From assembly GCA_963850525.1 (NCBI GenBank), contig CAWKLQ010000011.1, positions 294,246-358,245 on the forward strand: a stretch of DNA of 64,000 nucleotides. The letters are read 5' to 3'. Below the pieces are notes generated by a model, which was not told the DNA's origin, did not search any database, and saw only the letters and a list, made by a program, of their open reading frames with translations. Positions within the stretch are counted from its first letter, which is position 1. Every line of letters begins with the position of its first letter. This document shows, one piece after another, positions 45,348-54,253 of the stretch. The position numbers and the translations under genes were made by a program. This DNA is from JAEMQF01 sp963850525 (GTDB taxonomy: Bacteria; Pseudomonadota; Gammaproteobacteria; Burkholderiales; Burkholderiaceae_C).

Positions 45348-45376
45348 TTGGCGAATTCGCCTATCGCTTTCATAAT
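45348..45376 (+). promoter_or_regulatory. Candidate separate promoter of nrdB
   Basis: TTGGCG (45348-45353) and CATAAT (45371-45376) are spaced by 17 bases. They lie in the 159-base gap after nrdA and 21 bases before the nrdB ATG. It would add transcription for the beta subunit. The hexamers are only moderate matches. Confidence 0.35.
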
Positions 45377-45397
45377 CCACATCCACGGGACATCAAT

Positions 45398-46606
45398 ATG
45401 CTGGTTTGGGAAGAAGACCTGAGACCTTCGACACTTCAAGATGCGGCAATGACGCTGGGCCACCTGTCGGTAGGCCGGGCGAGAAAGCTGTTCCCTTCGC
45501 TCGGCGGCGCAGCGGCGACCGCTGTCACGCCGCGAGCTGCTGCCGGAGTTGTGCTCGAGGTCGCAAGACCCGCACCACCGGAGTCGACCCAGCGAGTCAA
45601 CGCCACCGACAAGCGCGTCATCAACGGCCGTACCGACGTGAACCAGCTGGTTCCGTTCAAGTACAAGTGGGCCTGGGAGAAGTATCTCGCCAGTTGCGCG
45701 AACCACTGGATGCCGCAAGAAGTCAACATGTCGCGCGACATCGAGACCTGGAAAAACCCGAACGGCCTGACCGACGACGAGCGTCGCATCGTCAAGCGCA
45801 ATCTGGGGTTTTTCGTGACCGCCGATTCGCTGGCCGCGAACAACATCGTGCTGGGAAGCTACCGCCACATCACGGCGCCCGAGTGCCGGCAGTTCATGCT
45901 GCGGCAAGCATTCGAAGAGGCGATTCACACCCACGCCTATCAATACATCGTCGAGTCGCTCGGCCTGGATCAAAGCGAGATCTTCAACGCCTATCACGAG
46001 ATCGAGTCGATCCGCGACAAGGACGAGTTTCTTCTGCCGTTCATCGCCAAGATCATGGACCCGCACTTCTGCACGGGCACGTTGGAGAACGACCGCGCGC
46101 TGTTGAAGTCCTTGATCGTGTTCGCGTGCCTGATGGAAGGTTTGTTCTTCTACGTCGGTTTCACGCAGATTCTCGCGCTCGGTCGGCAGAACAAGATGAC
46201 GGGCGCTGCCGAGCAGTACCAATACATCTTGCGCGACGAATCGATGCACTGCAATTTCGGCATCGACCTGATCAATCAGATCAAACTCGAGAACCCGCAG
46301 TTGTGGACCGCCGAGTTCAAGCAAGAGATCAAACACCTCTTCGAACGTGCCGTCGAGTTGGAGTATCGATACGCCGAAGACACCATGCCGCGTGGCGTAT
46401 TGGGCATGAATGCGTCCATGTTCAAAGGTTACCTGCGCTACATTGCGAACCGGCGTGCGACGCAAATTGGATTGGAAGAATTGTTCCCGAACGAGGAGAA
46501 TCCTTTTCCTTGGATGAGCGAAATGATCGACCTGAAGAAGGAGCGCAATTTCTTCGAGACGCGCGTCATCGAATATCAATCCGGTGGCGCGCTGTCTTGG
46601 GATTGA
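45398..46606 (+). CDS. nrdB: Class Ia ribonucleoside-diphosphate reductase, beta subunit
   Basis: The protein has 402 residues. The di-iron ligands can be read in order: Asp in FFVTADSLAANN, Glu and His in EEAIHTHAYQYI with the radical tyrosine in HAY, Glu in CLMEGLFFYVG, and Glu/His in RDESMHCNFG. The tail that binds NrdA ends SGGALSWD. The first 65 residues or so form a variable linker (alanine/proline-rich) before NATDKRVINGRTDVNQL. ATG 45398 is used rather than the open frame from 45344. Confidence 0.97.
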   Translation: MLVWEEDLRPSTLQDAAMTLGHLSVGRARKLFPSLGGAAATAVTPRAAAGVVLEVARPAPPESTQRVNATDKRVINGRTDVNQLVPFKYKWAWEKYLASCANHWMPQEVNMSRDIETWKNPNGLTDDERRIVKRNLGFFVTADSLAANNIVLGSYRHITAPECRQFMLRQAFEEAIHTHAYQYIVESLGLDQSEIFNAYHEIESIRDKDEFLLPFIAKIMDPHFCTGTLENDRALLKSLIVFACLMEGLFFYVGFTQILALGRQNKMTGAAEQYQYILRDESMHCNFGIDLINQIKLENPQLWTAEFKQEIKHLFERAVELEYRYAEDTMPRGVLGMNASMFKGYLRYIANRRATQIGLEELFPNEENPFPWMSEMIDLKKERNFFETRVIEYQSGGALSWD

Positions 46607-46873
46607 ATGGGAACTTGGGTGAAATGGAATCTCTCCTTCGCCCCGGTTCCACGCGCCGCGCCGTCGCGCGGCAAACACCGCAAGGTGAGTGTGAAAGATC
46701 AAGATTCGCGCAAACGCTGCACAGTGACACAGAAGCGCTGCAGCGGTTCGCACCCGGATTCATCGTACTGGGCCGCCCCTCCTGGGCAGGCCTCAGGCGG
46801 TGAATAGCCGCAGGGTGGCGAGAAGTCTTCGCTGCCCCGTGGTTCTTTTTCAACTTGATCAAGGAGAAACGTA
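46607..46873. other. Gap between nrdB and the H1-like gene
   Basis: This is 267 bases without a gene that I trust. A 66-codon open frame starting at 46607 shows no family features, is rich in arginine and serine, and lacks a ribosome binding site. The end of the gap has AAGGAG (46859-46864), which serves the next gene. No clear promoter hexamers or terminator are seen. Confidence 0.5.
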
Positions 46874-47296
46874 ATGGCAACTGCAAAGAAGGCTACGGCC
46901 AAGAAAGCGGCAAAGAAGTCCGCGGCAAAGAAGGCTCCCGCCAAGAAGGCGGCAGCGAAGAAGGCTCCGGCGAAAAAGGCGGCGGCGAAAAAAGCTCCTG
47001 CTAAGAAGGCCGCGGCGAAGAAGAAGGCGCCGGCGAAGAAGGCTGCAGCAAAGAAGAAGGCCCCCGCGAAAAAAGCGGCGAAGAAGAAGGCCCCTGCGAA
47101 AAAGGCTGCGGCAAAGAAAGCGGCGAAGAAGCCCGCGGCGAAGAAAGCAGCGAAAAAGCCGGCTGCGAAGAAAGCAGCGAAAAAGCCGGCTGCGAAGAAG
47201 GCTGCGGCTCCGGCCCCGACTGCATCCGCGACTCCGACGAAAACGTCGCTCAGCCCGCAAGCTGCTTGGCCGTTCCCGACAGGCGCAAAACCCTGA
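46874..47296 (+). CDS. Histone H1-like, lysine/alanine-rich nucleoid protein
   Basis: The protein has 140 residues. Residues 1 to about 112 are tandem variations of KKAPAKKAAA, almost only lysine, alanine and proline, as in eukaryotic H1 tails and bacterial HC2/AlgP/BpH1-like proteins. The end AAWPFPTGAKP is the conserved C-terminus of the Burkholderiales form. It is expected to bind DNA non-specifically and compact the nucleoid; it may also associate with polyhydroxyalkanoate granules. AAGGAG precedes the ATG at good distance. The repeats are DNA-level imperfect, so length can vary by slippage. Confidence 0.9.
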   Translation: MATAKKATAKKAAKKSAAKKAPAKKAAAKKAPAKKAAAKKAPAKKAAAKKKAPAKKAAAKKKAPAKKAAKKKAPAKKAAAKKAAKKPAAKKAAKKPAAKKAAKKPAAKKAAAPAPTASATPTKTSLSPQAAWPFPTGAKP

Positions 47297-47311
47297 TCGG
47301 TACACGATCAG
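47293..47311 (+). other. Hairpin at the stop codon of the H1-like gene
   Basis: CTGATCG and CGATCAG (47293-47299 and 47305-47311) form a perfect 7-base stem that includes the TGA stop. It stands directly before the terminator at 47322. It may protect the mRNA 3' end. Confidence 0.45.
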
Positions 47312-47321
47312 ACAAGACTGC

Positions 47322-47346
47322 AACCCGGCTCCGGCCGGGTTTTTTG
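47322..47346 (+). terminator. Rho-independent terminator after the H1-like gene
   Basis: AACCCGGC and GCCGGGTT pair perfectly around a short loop and are followed by a run of T broken by one G. It ends the H1-like transcript before purC. Confidence 0.88.
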
Positions 47347-47443
47347 TTTTGCGCGCAGGCAAGCGCTTTGTGCAACCGGGCGACACTGCGGCATCCCTAC
47401 AATTCGCTGCACACGCTGCCGTTGCCTCCGAGATTTGTTGACC

Positions 47444-48340
47444 ATGCCGCGAGCCCTTTTCGAAAGCCACCTGACCTCGCTGCCGCTGCTGGCCCGCGGC
47501 AAAGTGCGCGACATCTATGGCGTCGGCACCGACCGCCTCCTGCTCGTGGCGAGCGATCGTTTGAGCGCGTTTGACGTCGTCATGGCCGAGCCGATTCCCG
47601 GCAAAGGCGAGCTGCTCACTCAAACTGCGCTGTTCTGGTTTGCCCGGTTGGCCGACCTCGCACCCAATCACTTGACCGGCGAGGATCCGCAAAGCGTTGT
47701 GACCGCTGCCGAATCCGACCAGGTGCGCGGACGGTCCATGCTGGTCAAACGATTGAAACCGATTCCGGTGGAGGCAGTGGTTCGCGGCTACCTCGCCGGA
47801 AGCGCCTGGGCCGAGTATCAAAAGGGCTGCGCCGTCTGCGGCGTCGAGCTGCCGCCGGGTTTGCGCAATGCGTCCAGACTCGAACAGCCGATATTCACAC
47901 CCGCAACGAAGGCGGCCCCGGGGGCGCACGATGAAAATATCAGCCTCGACGCGGTGCGTGAATTGATCGGCTCTGGCCTGGCCGAACAGCTCAAAGCCGT
48001 CTCGCTGAGCCTTTACGCGCGGGCCGCGCCCATGGCTTTGAAAAAGGGCATCATCATTGCCGACACCAAGTTCGAATTCGGCCTTGACGCCGACGATCGC
48101 TTGACGCTGATGGATGAAGTGCTGACTCCGGATTCATCGAGATTTTGGCCTGTCGACGGTTATGCCGAAGGGTCGAACCCGCCGAGTTTCGACAAACAGT
48201 TCGTGCGTGACTGGCTCGAGCAGGCGCTGGTCGAGGGCAAGCCGTGGAACAAGCGCGCTCCCGCCCCCACGCTGCCGGAGCACATCGTGCAAGCCACTGC
48301 CGCAAGGTACCGTGAGGCCCTTGTGCGCCTGACCACATGA
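47444..48340 (+). CDS. purC: Phosphoribosylaminoimidazole-succinocarboxamide synthase
   Basis: The protein has 298 residues. Diagnostic blocks are GKVRDIYGVGTDRLLLVASD, RLSAFDVVMAEPIPGKG, VRGYLAGSAWAEYQKG and ADTKFEFGLDADDRL. It joins aspartate to CAIR in purine synthesis. ATG 47444 is used; a TTG three codons upstream opens the frame. It is of the longer, yeast/betaproteobacterial type rather than the short E. coli form. Confidence 0.97.
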   Translation: MPRALFESHLTSLPLLARGKVRDIYGVGTDRLLLVASDRLSAFDVVMAEPIPGKGELLTQTALFWFARLADLAPNHLTGEDPQSVVTAAESDQVRGRSMLVKRLKPIPVEAVVRGYLAGSAWAEYQKGCAVCGVELPPGLRNASRLEQPIFTPATKAAPGAHDENISLDAVRELIGSGLAEQLKAVSLSLYARAAPMALKKGIIIADTKFEFGLDADDRLTLMDEVLTPDSSRFWPVDGYAEGSNPPSFDKQFVRDWLEQALVEGKPWNKRAPAPTLPEHIVQATAARYREALVRLTT

Positions 48341-49458
48341 ACCGGCCCGCCTCGCGATTGCTGCTGCGCCTGAACGCAGCCATCGCAGGCGCCAGGGACC
48401 CGCATACGGCAGACTGCGCTCACGCCGAGCGCGCGTGTTACCTGGCGCGGCAGGGAGAGTTTGCCGAGGCGACGCGCGTCATTGCGGCGCTGCGAAAGCG
48501 CTACGAGCCTCGGCCCGACGCTGCGATGAGCGCGTGGCTCAATCTCGGCGAAGGCCTGGTGAGCTATTTCAGCGAACTCGGGAGCAACGCATACGACAAG
48601 GTCTTGCGCGCCCACGCGCTCAGCGCTGCCGCAGGCCTCGTTCCGTTGCATGCCCTCGCCGCTGCATGGCTTGCCCAGATGAGTTTCTCGAAGCACGACG
48701 TCGAGCACGTAGCGCTTCGGGCCTCCGAGTCGCTTCGATTGAGCGATACACAGCACCATGGCGCACGCGCACGCGCCAGCTTGGTCGTCGCACAGTCGCT
48801 GCATGTGGCAGGTCGCTGGGACCTCGCGTCGCCCTGGTACACGCGCGCAAGAGTGCATGCAACGGCAGAGGGCGACGAATTGACCATCAGTGCCCTCATG
48901 CACAACATGGTCAGCATGCGCCTGGACAACTTTCGACAGGCGGTGCTCACCGGTCGCAGCGCAGCCCGGGAAGCCGATTTGAGCCTCGTGGGCCTGGACT
49001 CGAGCGAAAACTTTGACCTTCTCGTCGGCACGTCGACACTCGAGCCGCTGCGGCCCATGATGCGCGCGCGATACCTCTCGCTGCAACAGCGAAGCGCCGA
49101 AGCGCTGCAAATTTACGACCAGCACTTTGCCGGAACGGTTGCTTCGGAGGTTTCACGAATGGCGTCAGACGTTCTCTCCGACATCGCCTGGTGCCGTCTG
49201 CGGCAGGGCGACGCGCAGCGGGCCAGGTCCGATGCGATCGCTGCCGAACAATCCTTGACTGCGCGAACTCAGAGCGATGACCGCGCTGCAACGCATAGCC
49301 GGCTCGCCAACATCTATCGTGAATTGGGCGACGATTCGGACGCCAACCGCCACGCGAAACTTGCCGAGTCAGCGTGGCGCGACTTCGAATCGTTGCAGCA
49401 CCGATCAGTGAATTTGCTTGGCGGCATGGCGGAAAACGGAATCACGCCAGCCACCTGA
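48337..49458 (+). CDS. TPR-like repeat protein of unknown function
   Basis: The protein has 373 residues, mostly helical. It contains repeated segments with the tetratricopeptide look, for example AERACYLARQGEFAEATRVI, ALHAL-type helices, and RLANIYRELGDDSDANRHAK near the end. No signal peptide, membrane helix or catalytic motif is seen. Its ATG overlaps the purC stop by 4 bases, so it is translated with purC. I do not recognise the family; regulatory or scaffold roles are possible. Confidence 0.75.
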   Translation: MNRPASRLLLRLNAAIAGARDPHTADCAHAERACYLARQGEFAEATRVIAALRKRYEPRPDAAMSAWLNLGEGLVSYFSELGSNAYDKVLRAHALSAAAGLVPLHALAAAWLAQMSFSKHDVEHVALRASESLRLSDTQHHGARARASLVVAQSLHVAGRWDLASPWYTRARVHATAEGDELTISALMHNMVSMRLDNFRQAVLTGRSAAREADLSLVGLDSSENFDLLVGTSTLEPLRPMMRARYLSLQQRSAEALQIYDQHFAGTVASEVSRMASDVLSDIAWCRLRQGDAQRARSDAIAAEQSLTARTQSDDRAATHSRLANIYRELGDDSDANRHAKLAESAWRDFESLQHRSVNLLGGMAENGITPAT

Positions 49459-49479
49459 TTCTTCTGCGCGCATCGGCCA

Positions 49480-50424
49480 CTAAAACAGCGCCATGCTCAG
49501 CCTGCGCCGATAAGCATCGACGACCGGGTCGGACGGCGTCGCGGCAATCTTGCCGGAGAGTTCCAGCGTGCCTTTGGGCGCGGCGGGCTCGGCTTTTGCC
49601 GGCGCGGGCTTGCTCATCACTTCGAGAATCGCGACGATGGTCTTGCGCGCGATCTGGTCTTTCCAGGCCTTGTCACGCATCACGATTTCGAGCAATTCAT
49701 CCATCGCGTCGGTGAAGCGCTGCGCAGCGAAGTGGACTTGGGCGAGTTCCAGGCGCGCGTCGAAGTCGCGCTTGTTCTGCGCAATCGCCGCCGCCAGCGT
49801 GTCGACCGAGCGCGCACTCGGCGCGCTTTCGCACGCCGCCAGCCACAGACCGTAGGCGGCCAAACGCGCGTCGAGCATGACTTTGCTCGCCACCGGATCA
49901 AAGGCGCGGCGCGCGTCGGCAAACCGCCCGGCGCCCAACAGGGCGCGCAGGTAGTCGGCGCGTGCGGCGTCGTTGCCGGGATTGATCGCCACGGCTTCCT
50001 GGAGTTTGCCGAGCGCCTGGTCGATATCGCCTTCAGCGAGCAGCTCTTGCGCTTCTTCGATTTCTTCTTGGGCCGCGGCTTCTTCGGCACTGTCGACATG
50101 TTTGTCAAGAAAACTGCGCACTTGCGCCTCCGGGATGGCGCCGACAAATCCGTCCACCGGCTGGCCGCCTTTGAACAACACGCAAAACGGGATGCTGCGC
50201 ACGCCGAACATTTGCGAGAGCTGGCCGGCGATCTCGGGCTGCTCGTCGGAATTGAGCTTGGCCAGCTTGAAGCGCCCGGCGTAGGCGACTTCGAGCTTCT
50301 CGAGCACCGGCCCCAAGGCCTTGCACGGGCCGCACCAAGGCGCCCACAAGTCGAGCAGCACGGGTTGTTGGGTCGACGCGGTGATCACGTCGGTTTCGAA
50401 GTTTTGCAGGGAGATATCGAGCAT
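49480..50424 (-). CDS. Thioredoxin-fold chaperone-like protein with TPR domain (CnoX/YbbN family)
   Basis: The protein has 314 residues. The thioredoxin domain has the active site WCGPC (Cys31, Cys34), whereas E. coli CnoX lacks it. A linker rich in glutamate (EEAAAQEEIEEAQELLAEGD) leads into tetratricopeptide repeats, as in YbbN. It may reduce or hold oxidised proteins. ATG 50424 is preferred to the GTG two codons upstream. It is divergent from purE. Confidence 0.88.
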   Translation of the reverse strand: MLDISLQNFETDVITASTQQPVLLDLWAPWCGPCKALGPVLEKLEVAYAGRFKLAKLNSDEQPEIAGQLSQMFGVRSIPFCVLFKGGQPVDGFVGAIPEAQVRSFLDKHVDSAEEAAAQEEIEEAQELLAEGDIDQALGKLQEAVAINPGNDAARADYLRALLGAGRFADARRAFDPVASKVMLDARLAAYGLWLAACESAPSARSVDTLAAAIAQNKRDFDARLELAQVHFAAQRFTDAMDELLEIVMRDKAWKDQIARKTIVAILEVMSKPAPAKAEPAAPKGTLELSGKIAATPSDPVVDAYRRRLSMALF

Positions 50425-50500
50425 GGTCACGGTGTCGGTTCACGGGCGGCGCGGTCGCGGCGCCTACAATTGAATTTCGATCAAGATACGGAGCCAGCGC

Positions 50501-50998
50501 ATGGACCACGCGCCAGCGGTGGTCGGCGTGGTCATGGGGTCCCGTAGCGATTGGGACACCCTTCGCGCCGCCACCGAGATTCTCGCCGAGTTCGGCGTGC
50601 CCTTCGAGGCCCTCGTGATTTCGGCGCATCGCATGCCCGACGACATGTTTGCGTACGCGCAAAGCGCTGCGGCGCGCGGCCTGAAGGCGATCATCGCGGG
50701 CGCCGGCGGCGCCGCGCATTTGCCCGGCATGTTGGCCGCCAAGACGACGGTTCCCGTGCTCGGGGTGCCGGTGGCGAGCAAGTTTCTGTCCGGCGTGGAT
50801 TCGTTGTACGCCATCGTGCAAATGCCCAAGGGCATTCCGGTGGCCACGTTCGCGATCGGCCCCGCCGGGGCGGCGAATGCGGCGCTGTTTGCGGTGGCCT
50901 TGCTCGCCAATCAAGACCAGGAACTTCGCGACCGACTCGACGTTTACCGCGCGCGCCAGACTGAAGCCGCGCGCGCCATGAGCGCCGAATTGAAATGA
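50501..50998 (+). CDS. purE: N5-carboxyaminoimidazole ribonucleotide mutase
   Basis: The protein has 165 residues. Typical blocks are VMGSRSDWDTL, ISAHRMPDD with the catalytic histidine, AGAGGAAHLPGMLAAKTTVP and GIPVATFAIG. It rearranges N5-CAIR to CAIR. The usual SAHRTP reads SAHRMP here, a conservative change. It overlaps purK by 4 bases. Confidence 0.97.
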   Translation: MDHAPAVVGVVMGSRSDWDTLRAATEILAEFGVPFEALVISAHRMPDDMFAYAQSAAARGLKAIIAGAGGAAHLPGMLAAKTTVPVLGVPVASKFLSGVDSLYAIVQMPKGIPVATFAIGPAGAANAALFAVALLANQDQELRDRLDVYRARQTEAARAMSAELK

Positions 50999-52155
50999 CG
51001 CGCTTCATCGCCCCCGGCGCGACGCTGGGCGTCATGGGCGGCGGGCAGCTCGGCCGCATGTTCGTGCACGCGGCGCAGCGCCTGGGCTACCAAACCGCCG
51101 TGCTCGACCCCGACCTGGCGAGCCCGGCCGGGCTCATTGCCCACCACCACATCTGCACCGACTACCTCGACGCGCAAGGCCTCGCGCAGCTGGCGCAGTG
51201 CAGCGCAGCGATCACGACCGAGTTCGAAAACGTTCCCGCGCAGGCGCTCGTCACACTCGCGGCGCAGCGCCCGGTGGCGCCGGGGGCGCAAGCCGTGGCG
51301 ATCTGCCAGGACCGGGCTGCGGAGAAAGCGCACTTCAAGCGCTGCGGCGTCGATTGTGCGGCGTACGCGGCGATCGAAACGGACGCCGATCTGGCGCATC
51401 TTGACGATGCCTTGTTTCCCGGCATCCTCAAGACGGCGCAACTCGGCTACGACGGCAAGGGGCAAACGCCCGTCAAGACGCGTGCCGATCTGGCCGACGC
51501 TTGGCGAGGCTTGGGCGGGGTGCGCTGCCTTCTCGAGCAGCGCCTGGACCTGGCGCTCGAACTCAGCATCATCGTTGCGCGCAACGCGCAGGGCGAAGCG
51601 GTGCACTTCCCCGCGCAGCACAACCTGCATCGCGCGGGCATCCTCGCCGTGACGCTGTGCCCCGCCGCGGCGATCTCGACAGCGTTCGAGGCGCGGGCGG
51701 TCAAGGCGGCACTGAGTTTGGCGCAACAGATGGAATACGTCGGCGTGCTGTGCGTCGAATTCTTCGTGCTGCAAGACGGTCGCTTGCTCGCCAACGAAAT
51801 GGCGCCGCGGCCGCACAACTCCGGCCACGCGACGATCGACTCCTGCGACGTCTCGCAGTTCGAGCTTCAAGTGCGCACGCTCACCGGCGCGCCGTTGACC
51901 GCACCCCGGCAACACTCCCCCGCCGTGTTGCTCAACCTGATGGGCGATCTGTGGTTCGGCGCAAGCGAGTTGCCGGCGCCGCCCGATTGGGCGAGCGTGC
52001 TCGAACTCCCGGGCGCCCACTTGCACCTTTACGGCAAGACGAGCGCCCGGCGCGGACGCAAGATGGGGCACTTGACGCTCACTGCCGCGACTGCCGCGCA
52101 AGCCCGCGCGACAGCGTTGCAAGCGGCGATGCGCCTGGGCATCGAGGCGTTCTAG
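50995..52155 (+). CDS. purK: N5-carboxyaminoimidazole ribonucleotide synthase
   Basis: The protein has 386 residues and an ATP-grasp fold. It starts TLGVMGGGQLGRMFVHAAQR. The ATP-grasp regions ILKTAQLGYDGKGQTPVKT and LLANEMAPRPHNSGHATIDS are diagnostic of PurK. It carboxylates AIR using bicarbonate and ATP, feeding PurE. The ATG overlaps the purE stop; tsaC follows after 3 bases. Confidence 0.97.
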   Translation: MTRFIAPGATLGVMGGGQLGRMFVHAAQRLGYQTAVLDPDLASPAGLIAHHHICTDYLDAQGLAQLAQCSAAITTEFENVPAQALVTLAAQRPVAPGAQAVAICQDRAAEKAHFKRCGVDCAAYAAIETDADLAHLDDALFPGILKTAQLGYDGKGQTPVKTRADLADAWRGLGGVRCLLEQRLDLALELSIIVARNAQGEAVHFPAQHNLHRAGILAVTLCPAAAISTAFEARAVKAALSLAQQMEYVGVLCVEFFVLQDGRLLANEMAPRPHNSGHATIDSCDVSQFELQVRTLTGAPLTAPRQHSPAVLLNLMGDLWFGASELPAPPDWASVLELPGAHLHLYGKTSARRGRKMGHLTLTAATAAQARATALQAAMRLGIEAF

Positions 52156-52158
52156 GCC

Positions 52159-53139
52159 GTGCTGCTGGACGGACGCGACCCCGCCGCCGTGGAGCAGGCC
52201 GCCGGGCTGTTGGCGGCAGGCGAGTTGCTCGCCTTTCCTACCGAGACGGTGTATGGCCTGGGCGCGCGCGCCGACGATGACGGTGCCGTCGCGAAAATCT
52301 TTGCCGCAAAGGGTCGGCCCGCCGACCACCCGCTGATCGTGCATGTCGCGAAGCCGGCCGACGCAGCGATGTTCACACCGGCGCTCTCGCCCCGTGCGAC
52401 TCGCCTGATCGATGCCTTCTGGCCCGGTCCGATGACGATCATCGTTGCGCGCAGCGCAGGTGTGGCGAGTGCGGCTGCGGGCGGCCATGCGACGCTCGGC
52501 CTGCGCTGCCCGGCGCACCCTGTCGCGCAGACCTTGCTCGCCGCGTGCAAGCGTCTGGGCGTGCCTGGCGTCGCGGCGCCCAGCGCGAACCGCTTCGGCC
52601 GCCTCAGCCCGACGCGCGCGGCGCACGTCATTGCCGAGTTCGACGACACGATGACGGTGCTCGACGGTGGCGACTGCGCAGTGGGCATCGAATCGAGCAT
52701 CGTCGATTGTTCGGGCGCCCACGCGATGCTGCTGCGGCCAGGCATCGTGACGCGCGAGCGCATCGAGGCGGCATTGGGCGAGCCGCTGCGGGACGCCGAC
52801 GCAGCTGCGGCGGCGGCGCCGGGAACGCTTGCTGCGCACTACGCGCCGCGCGCCAAGCTTCGCCTCATGTCCACGCAACTGCTGGAAACGGCGCTGCAGA
52901 TGCTCGGCGAGCAGCCGTTGAAGCTGGCGGTATATTCGCGGTCACTGCCGGCGGGCGCCGCGCCCGGTTTCATTCACCAGCGCATGCCGCTGCGGCCGGA
53001 GGCTGCAGCCCACGAGTTGTTCGCCGCGCTTCGCGACTTTGATGCGATGGGCGTGCAGCTCATCTGGGTCGAGCAGCCTCCGGACGACCCCCGGTGGGAC
53101 GGCGTTCGCGACCGACTGCAGCGCGCCGCAGCTGCCTGA
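52159..53139 (+). CDS. tsaC: L-threonylcarbamoyladenylate synthase (Sua5/YrdC family)
   Basis: The protein has 326 residues: an N-terminal YrdC domain (AFPTETVYGLGARADD, IFAAKGRPADHPLIVHV, then PGPMTIIV and VAAPSANRFGRLSPT) and a C-terminal Sua5 domain after a linker. It makes threonylcarbamoyl-AMP for the t6A37 tRNA modification. The start is GTG 52159, 3 bases after purK. TsaB, its pathway partner, lies 2 kb downstream. The two-domain Sua5 layout is longer than E. coli TsaC. Confidence 0.92.
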   Translation: MLLDGRDPAAVEQAAGLLAAGELLAFPTETVYGLGARADDDGAVAKIFAAKGRPADHPLIVHVAKPADAAMFTPALSPRATRLIDAFWPGPMTIIVARSAGVASAAAGGHATLGLRCPAHPVAQTLLAACKRLGVPGVAAPSANRFGRLSPTRAAHVIAEFDDTMTVLDGGDCAVGIESSIVDCSGAHAMLLRPGIVTRERIEAALGEPLRDADAAAAAAPGTLAAHYAPRAKLRLMSTQLLETALQMLGEQPLKLAVYSRSLPAGAAPGFIHQRMPLRPEAAAHELFAALRDFDAMGVQLIWVEQPPDDPRWDGVRDRLQRAAAA

Positions 53140-53170
53140 TCCTTTTGACGCAATACCCTCGGAGCATTCG

Positions 53171-54157
53171 ATGAAGACGAGTTTGGCTGGAGCCCGGCGC
53201 CGCGCCCTCGGTGCCCTCATGTGCGCAGCAGCGCTGCTGGCGGCGTGCGGCGGAGGCGAGCCGATCGAACGCTTCGTCGCGAAACGACTGATCGTGCTCG
53301 GTGACGAGACCAGCGTGCTCAACAGCGACGGCAGCAAGTACAGCGTCAGCGGGTTCGACATCAAGGACAACCCGGATTGCGCAGTGAACCCGTTGTGGGT
53401 GCAGATCCTGGCCAATCTGTACGGCTTGAGGTTCGCGCAATGCGCGGGCAGCAGCGCCGCGCCGTTCACGGCGCTGATGTTCGCGGCTCCAGGAGCGACA
53501 GTCAGCGACATTTCGGCCCAGATCACTGCGGTGGGTGGGTTTGTCGACAAGGATCTGGTGACGTTGCTCGCCGGTGCCAACGACATCCTCGCGCAATACG
53601 CGCTCATCAGTGCAGGAACGCAAGTCGAGGGCGCATGCAACCAGACCCACGACTGTTCGGGTGCCTCCGAGGTCTTGAAAGGTGCGGCGCTTGCACTGGG
53701 CGGCCAAGTGAACCGCATCCGCGACGCAGGCGGACGCGTCTTGATTTCAACGGTACCGGACCTCGGCCTGACGCCGTTTGCCATCGCCGAAGACCTCGCG
53801 ACGCCAGGTCGCGCAGCATTGTTGTCGCGCTTGTCCCAAGTCTTCAATGACTTCTTGCGCAACGGGTTCGTCAACGACGGGCGCCGCATCGGCCTGCTGC
53901 TGACTGACGAAATGGTGCTGGGTGTCGTCAGGAATCCCGCTGCTGCGGGACTGATCAACTGGACCGAAGCAGTATGTCAGCCCGGCTTCGCACCTCCGAC
54001 GTGCACGACGAAAACACTTGTCGCCGCACCCCCCGGTTCCGCAGCGAGCGCGAGCGCGAGCAACTACTTGTGGGCGAGTGATCGACTGCTCAGCAGCAGC
54101 GGTCAAGGGTTTCTCGGCAGCCTGGCCATCAATCGCGCCACCGGCAATCCGTTCTAA
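53171..54157 (+). CDS. Lipoprotein with degenerate SGNH/GDSL hydrolase fold
   Basis: The protein has 328 residues. The lipobox ALLAAC places the lipidated Cys at 26. The SGNH blocks are recognisable but changed. Block I reads GDETSVL with Glu46 where the nucleophile serine belongs. Block III GANDIL (135-140) is intact. Block V reads ASDRLLSSSGQGFLG, so the catalytic histidine that should follow the Asp by three positions is leucine. Relatives in this group share the GDE change, but keeping the histidine is usual as I remember it. It may bind rather than cleave a lipid or sugar ester. ATG 53171 starts the signal. Confidence 0.8.
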   Translation: MKTSLAGARRRALGALMCAAALLAACGGGEPIERFVAKRLIVLGDETSVLNSDGSKYSVSGFDIKDNPDCAVNPLWVQILANLYGLRFAQCAGSSAAPFTALMFAAPGATVSDISAQITAVGGFVDKDLVTLLAGANDILAQYALISAGTQVEGACNQTHDCSGASEVLKGAALALGGQVNRIRDAGGRVLISTVPDLGLTPFAIAEDLATPGRAALLSRLSQVFNDFLRNGFVNDGRRIGLLLTDEMVLGVVRNPAAAGLINWTEAVCQPGFAPPTCTTKTLVAAPPGSAASASASNYLWASDRLLSSSGQGFLGSLAINRATGNPF

Positions 54158-54253
54158 GCGGGCTCTCAGCGGCTTCGGCCGCGCACGATTTTCATCGTCA
54201 AGATTCCCGCGGCGAGCGCGCGCGTGACTCAGGCCTTGGCCTAAACTGCACCG

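Noticed and set aside
46607..46807. A 66-codon open frame between nrdB and the H1-like gene
   Set aside because: No ribosome binding site, no motif and unusual composition; it starts directly at the nrdB stop by chance.
46874..47230. Regular repeats that could suggest a CRISPR-like or satellite array
   Set aside because: The repeat period follows codons for lysine, alanine and proline and the frame is open with a good ribosome binding site. It is a protein-coding repeat without spacers.
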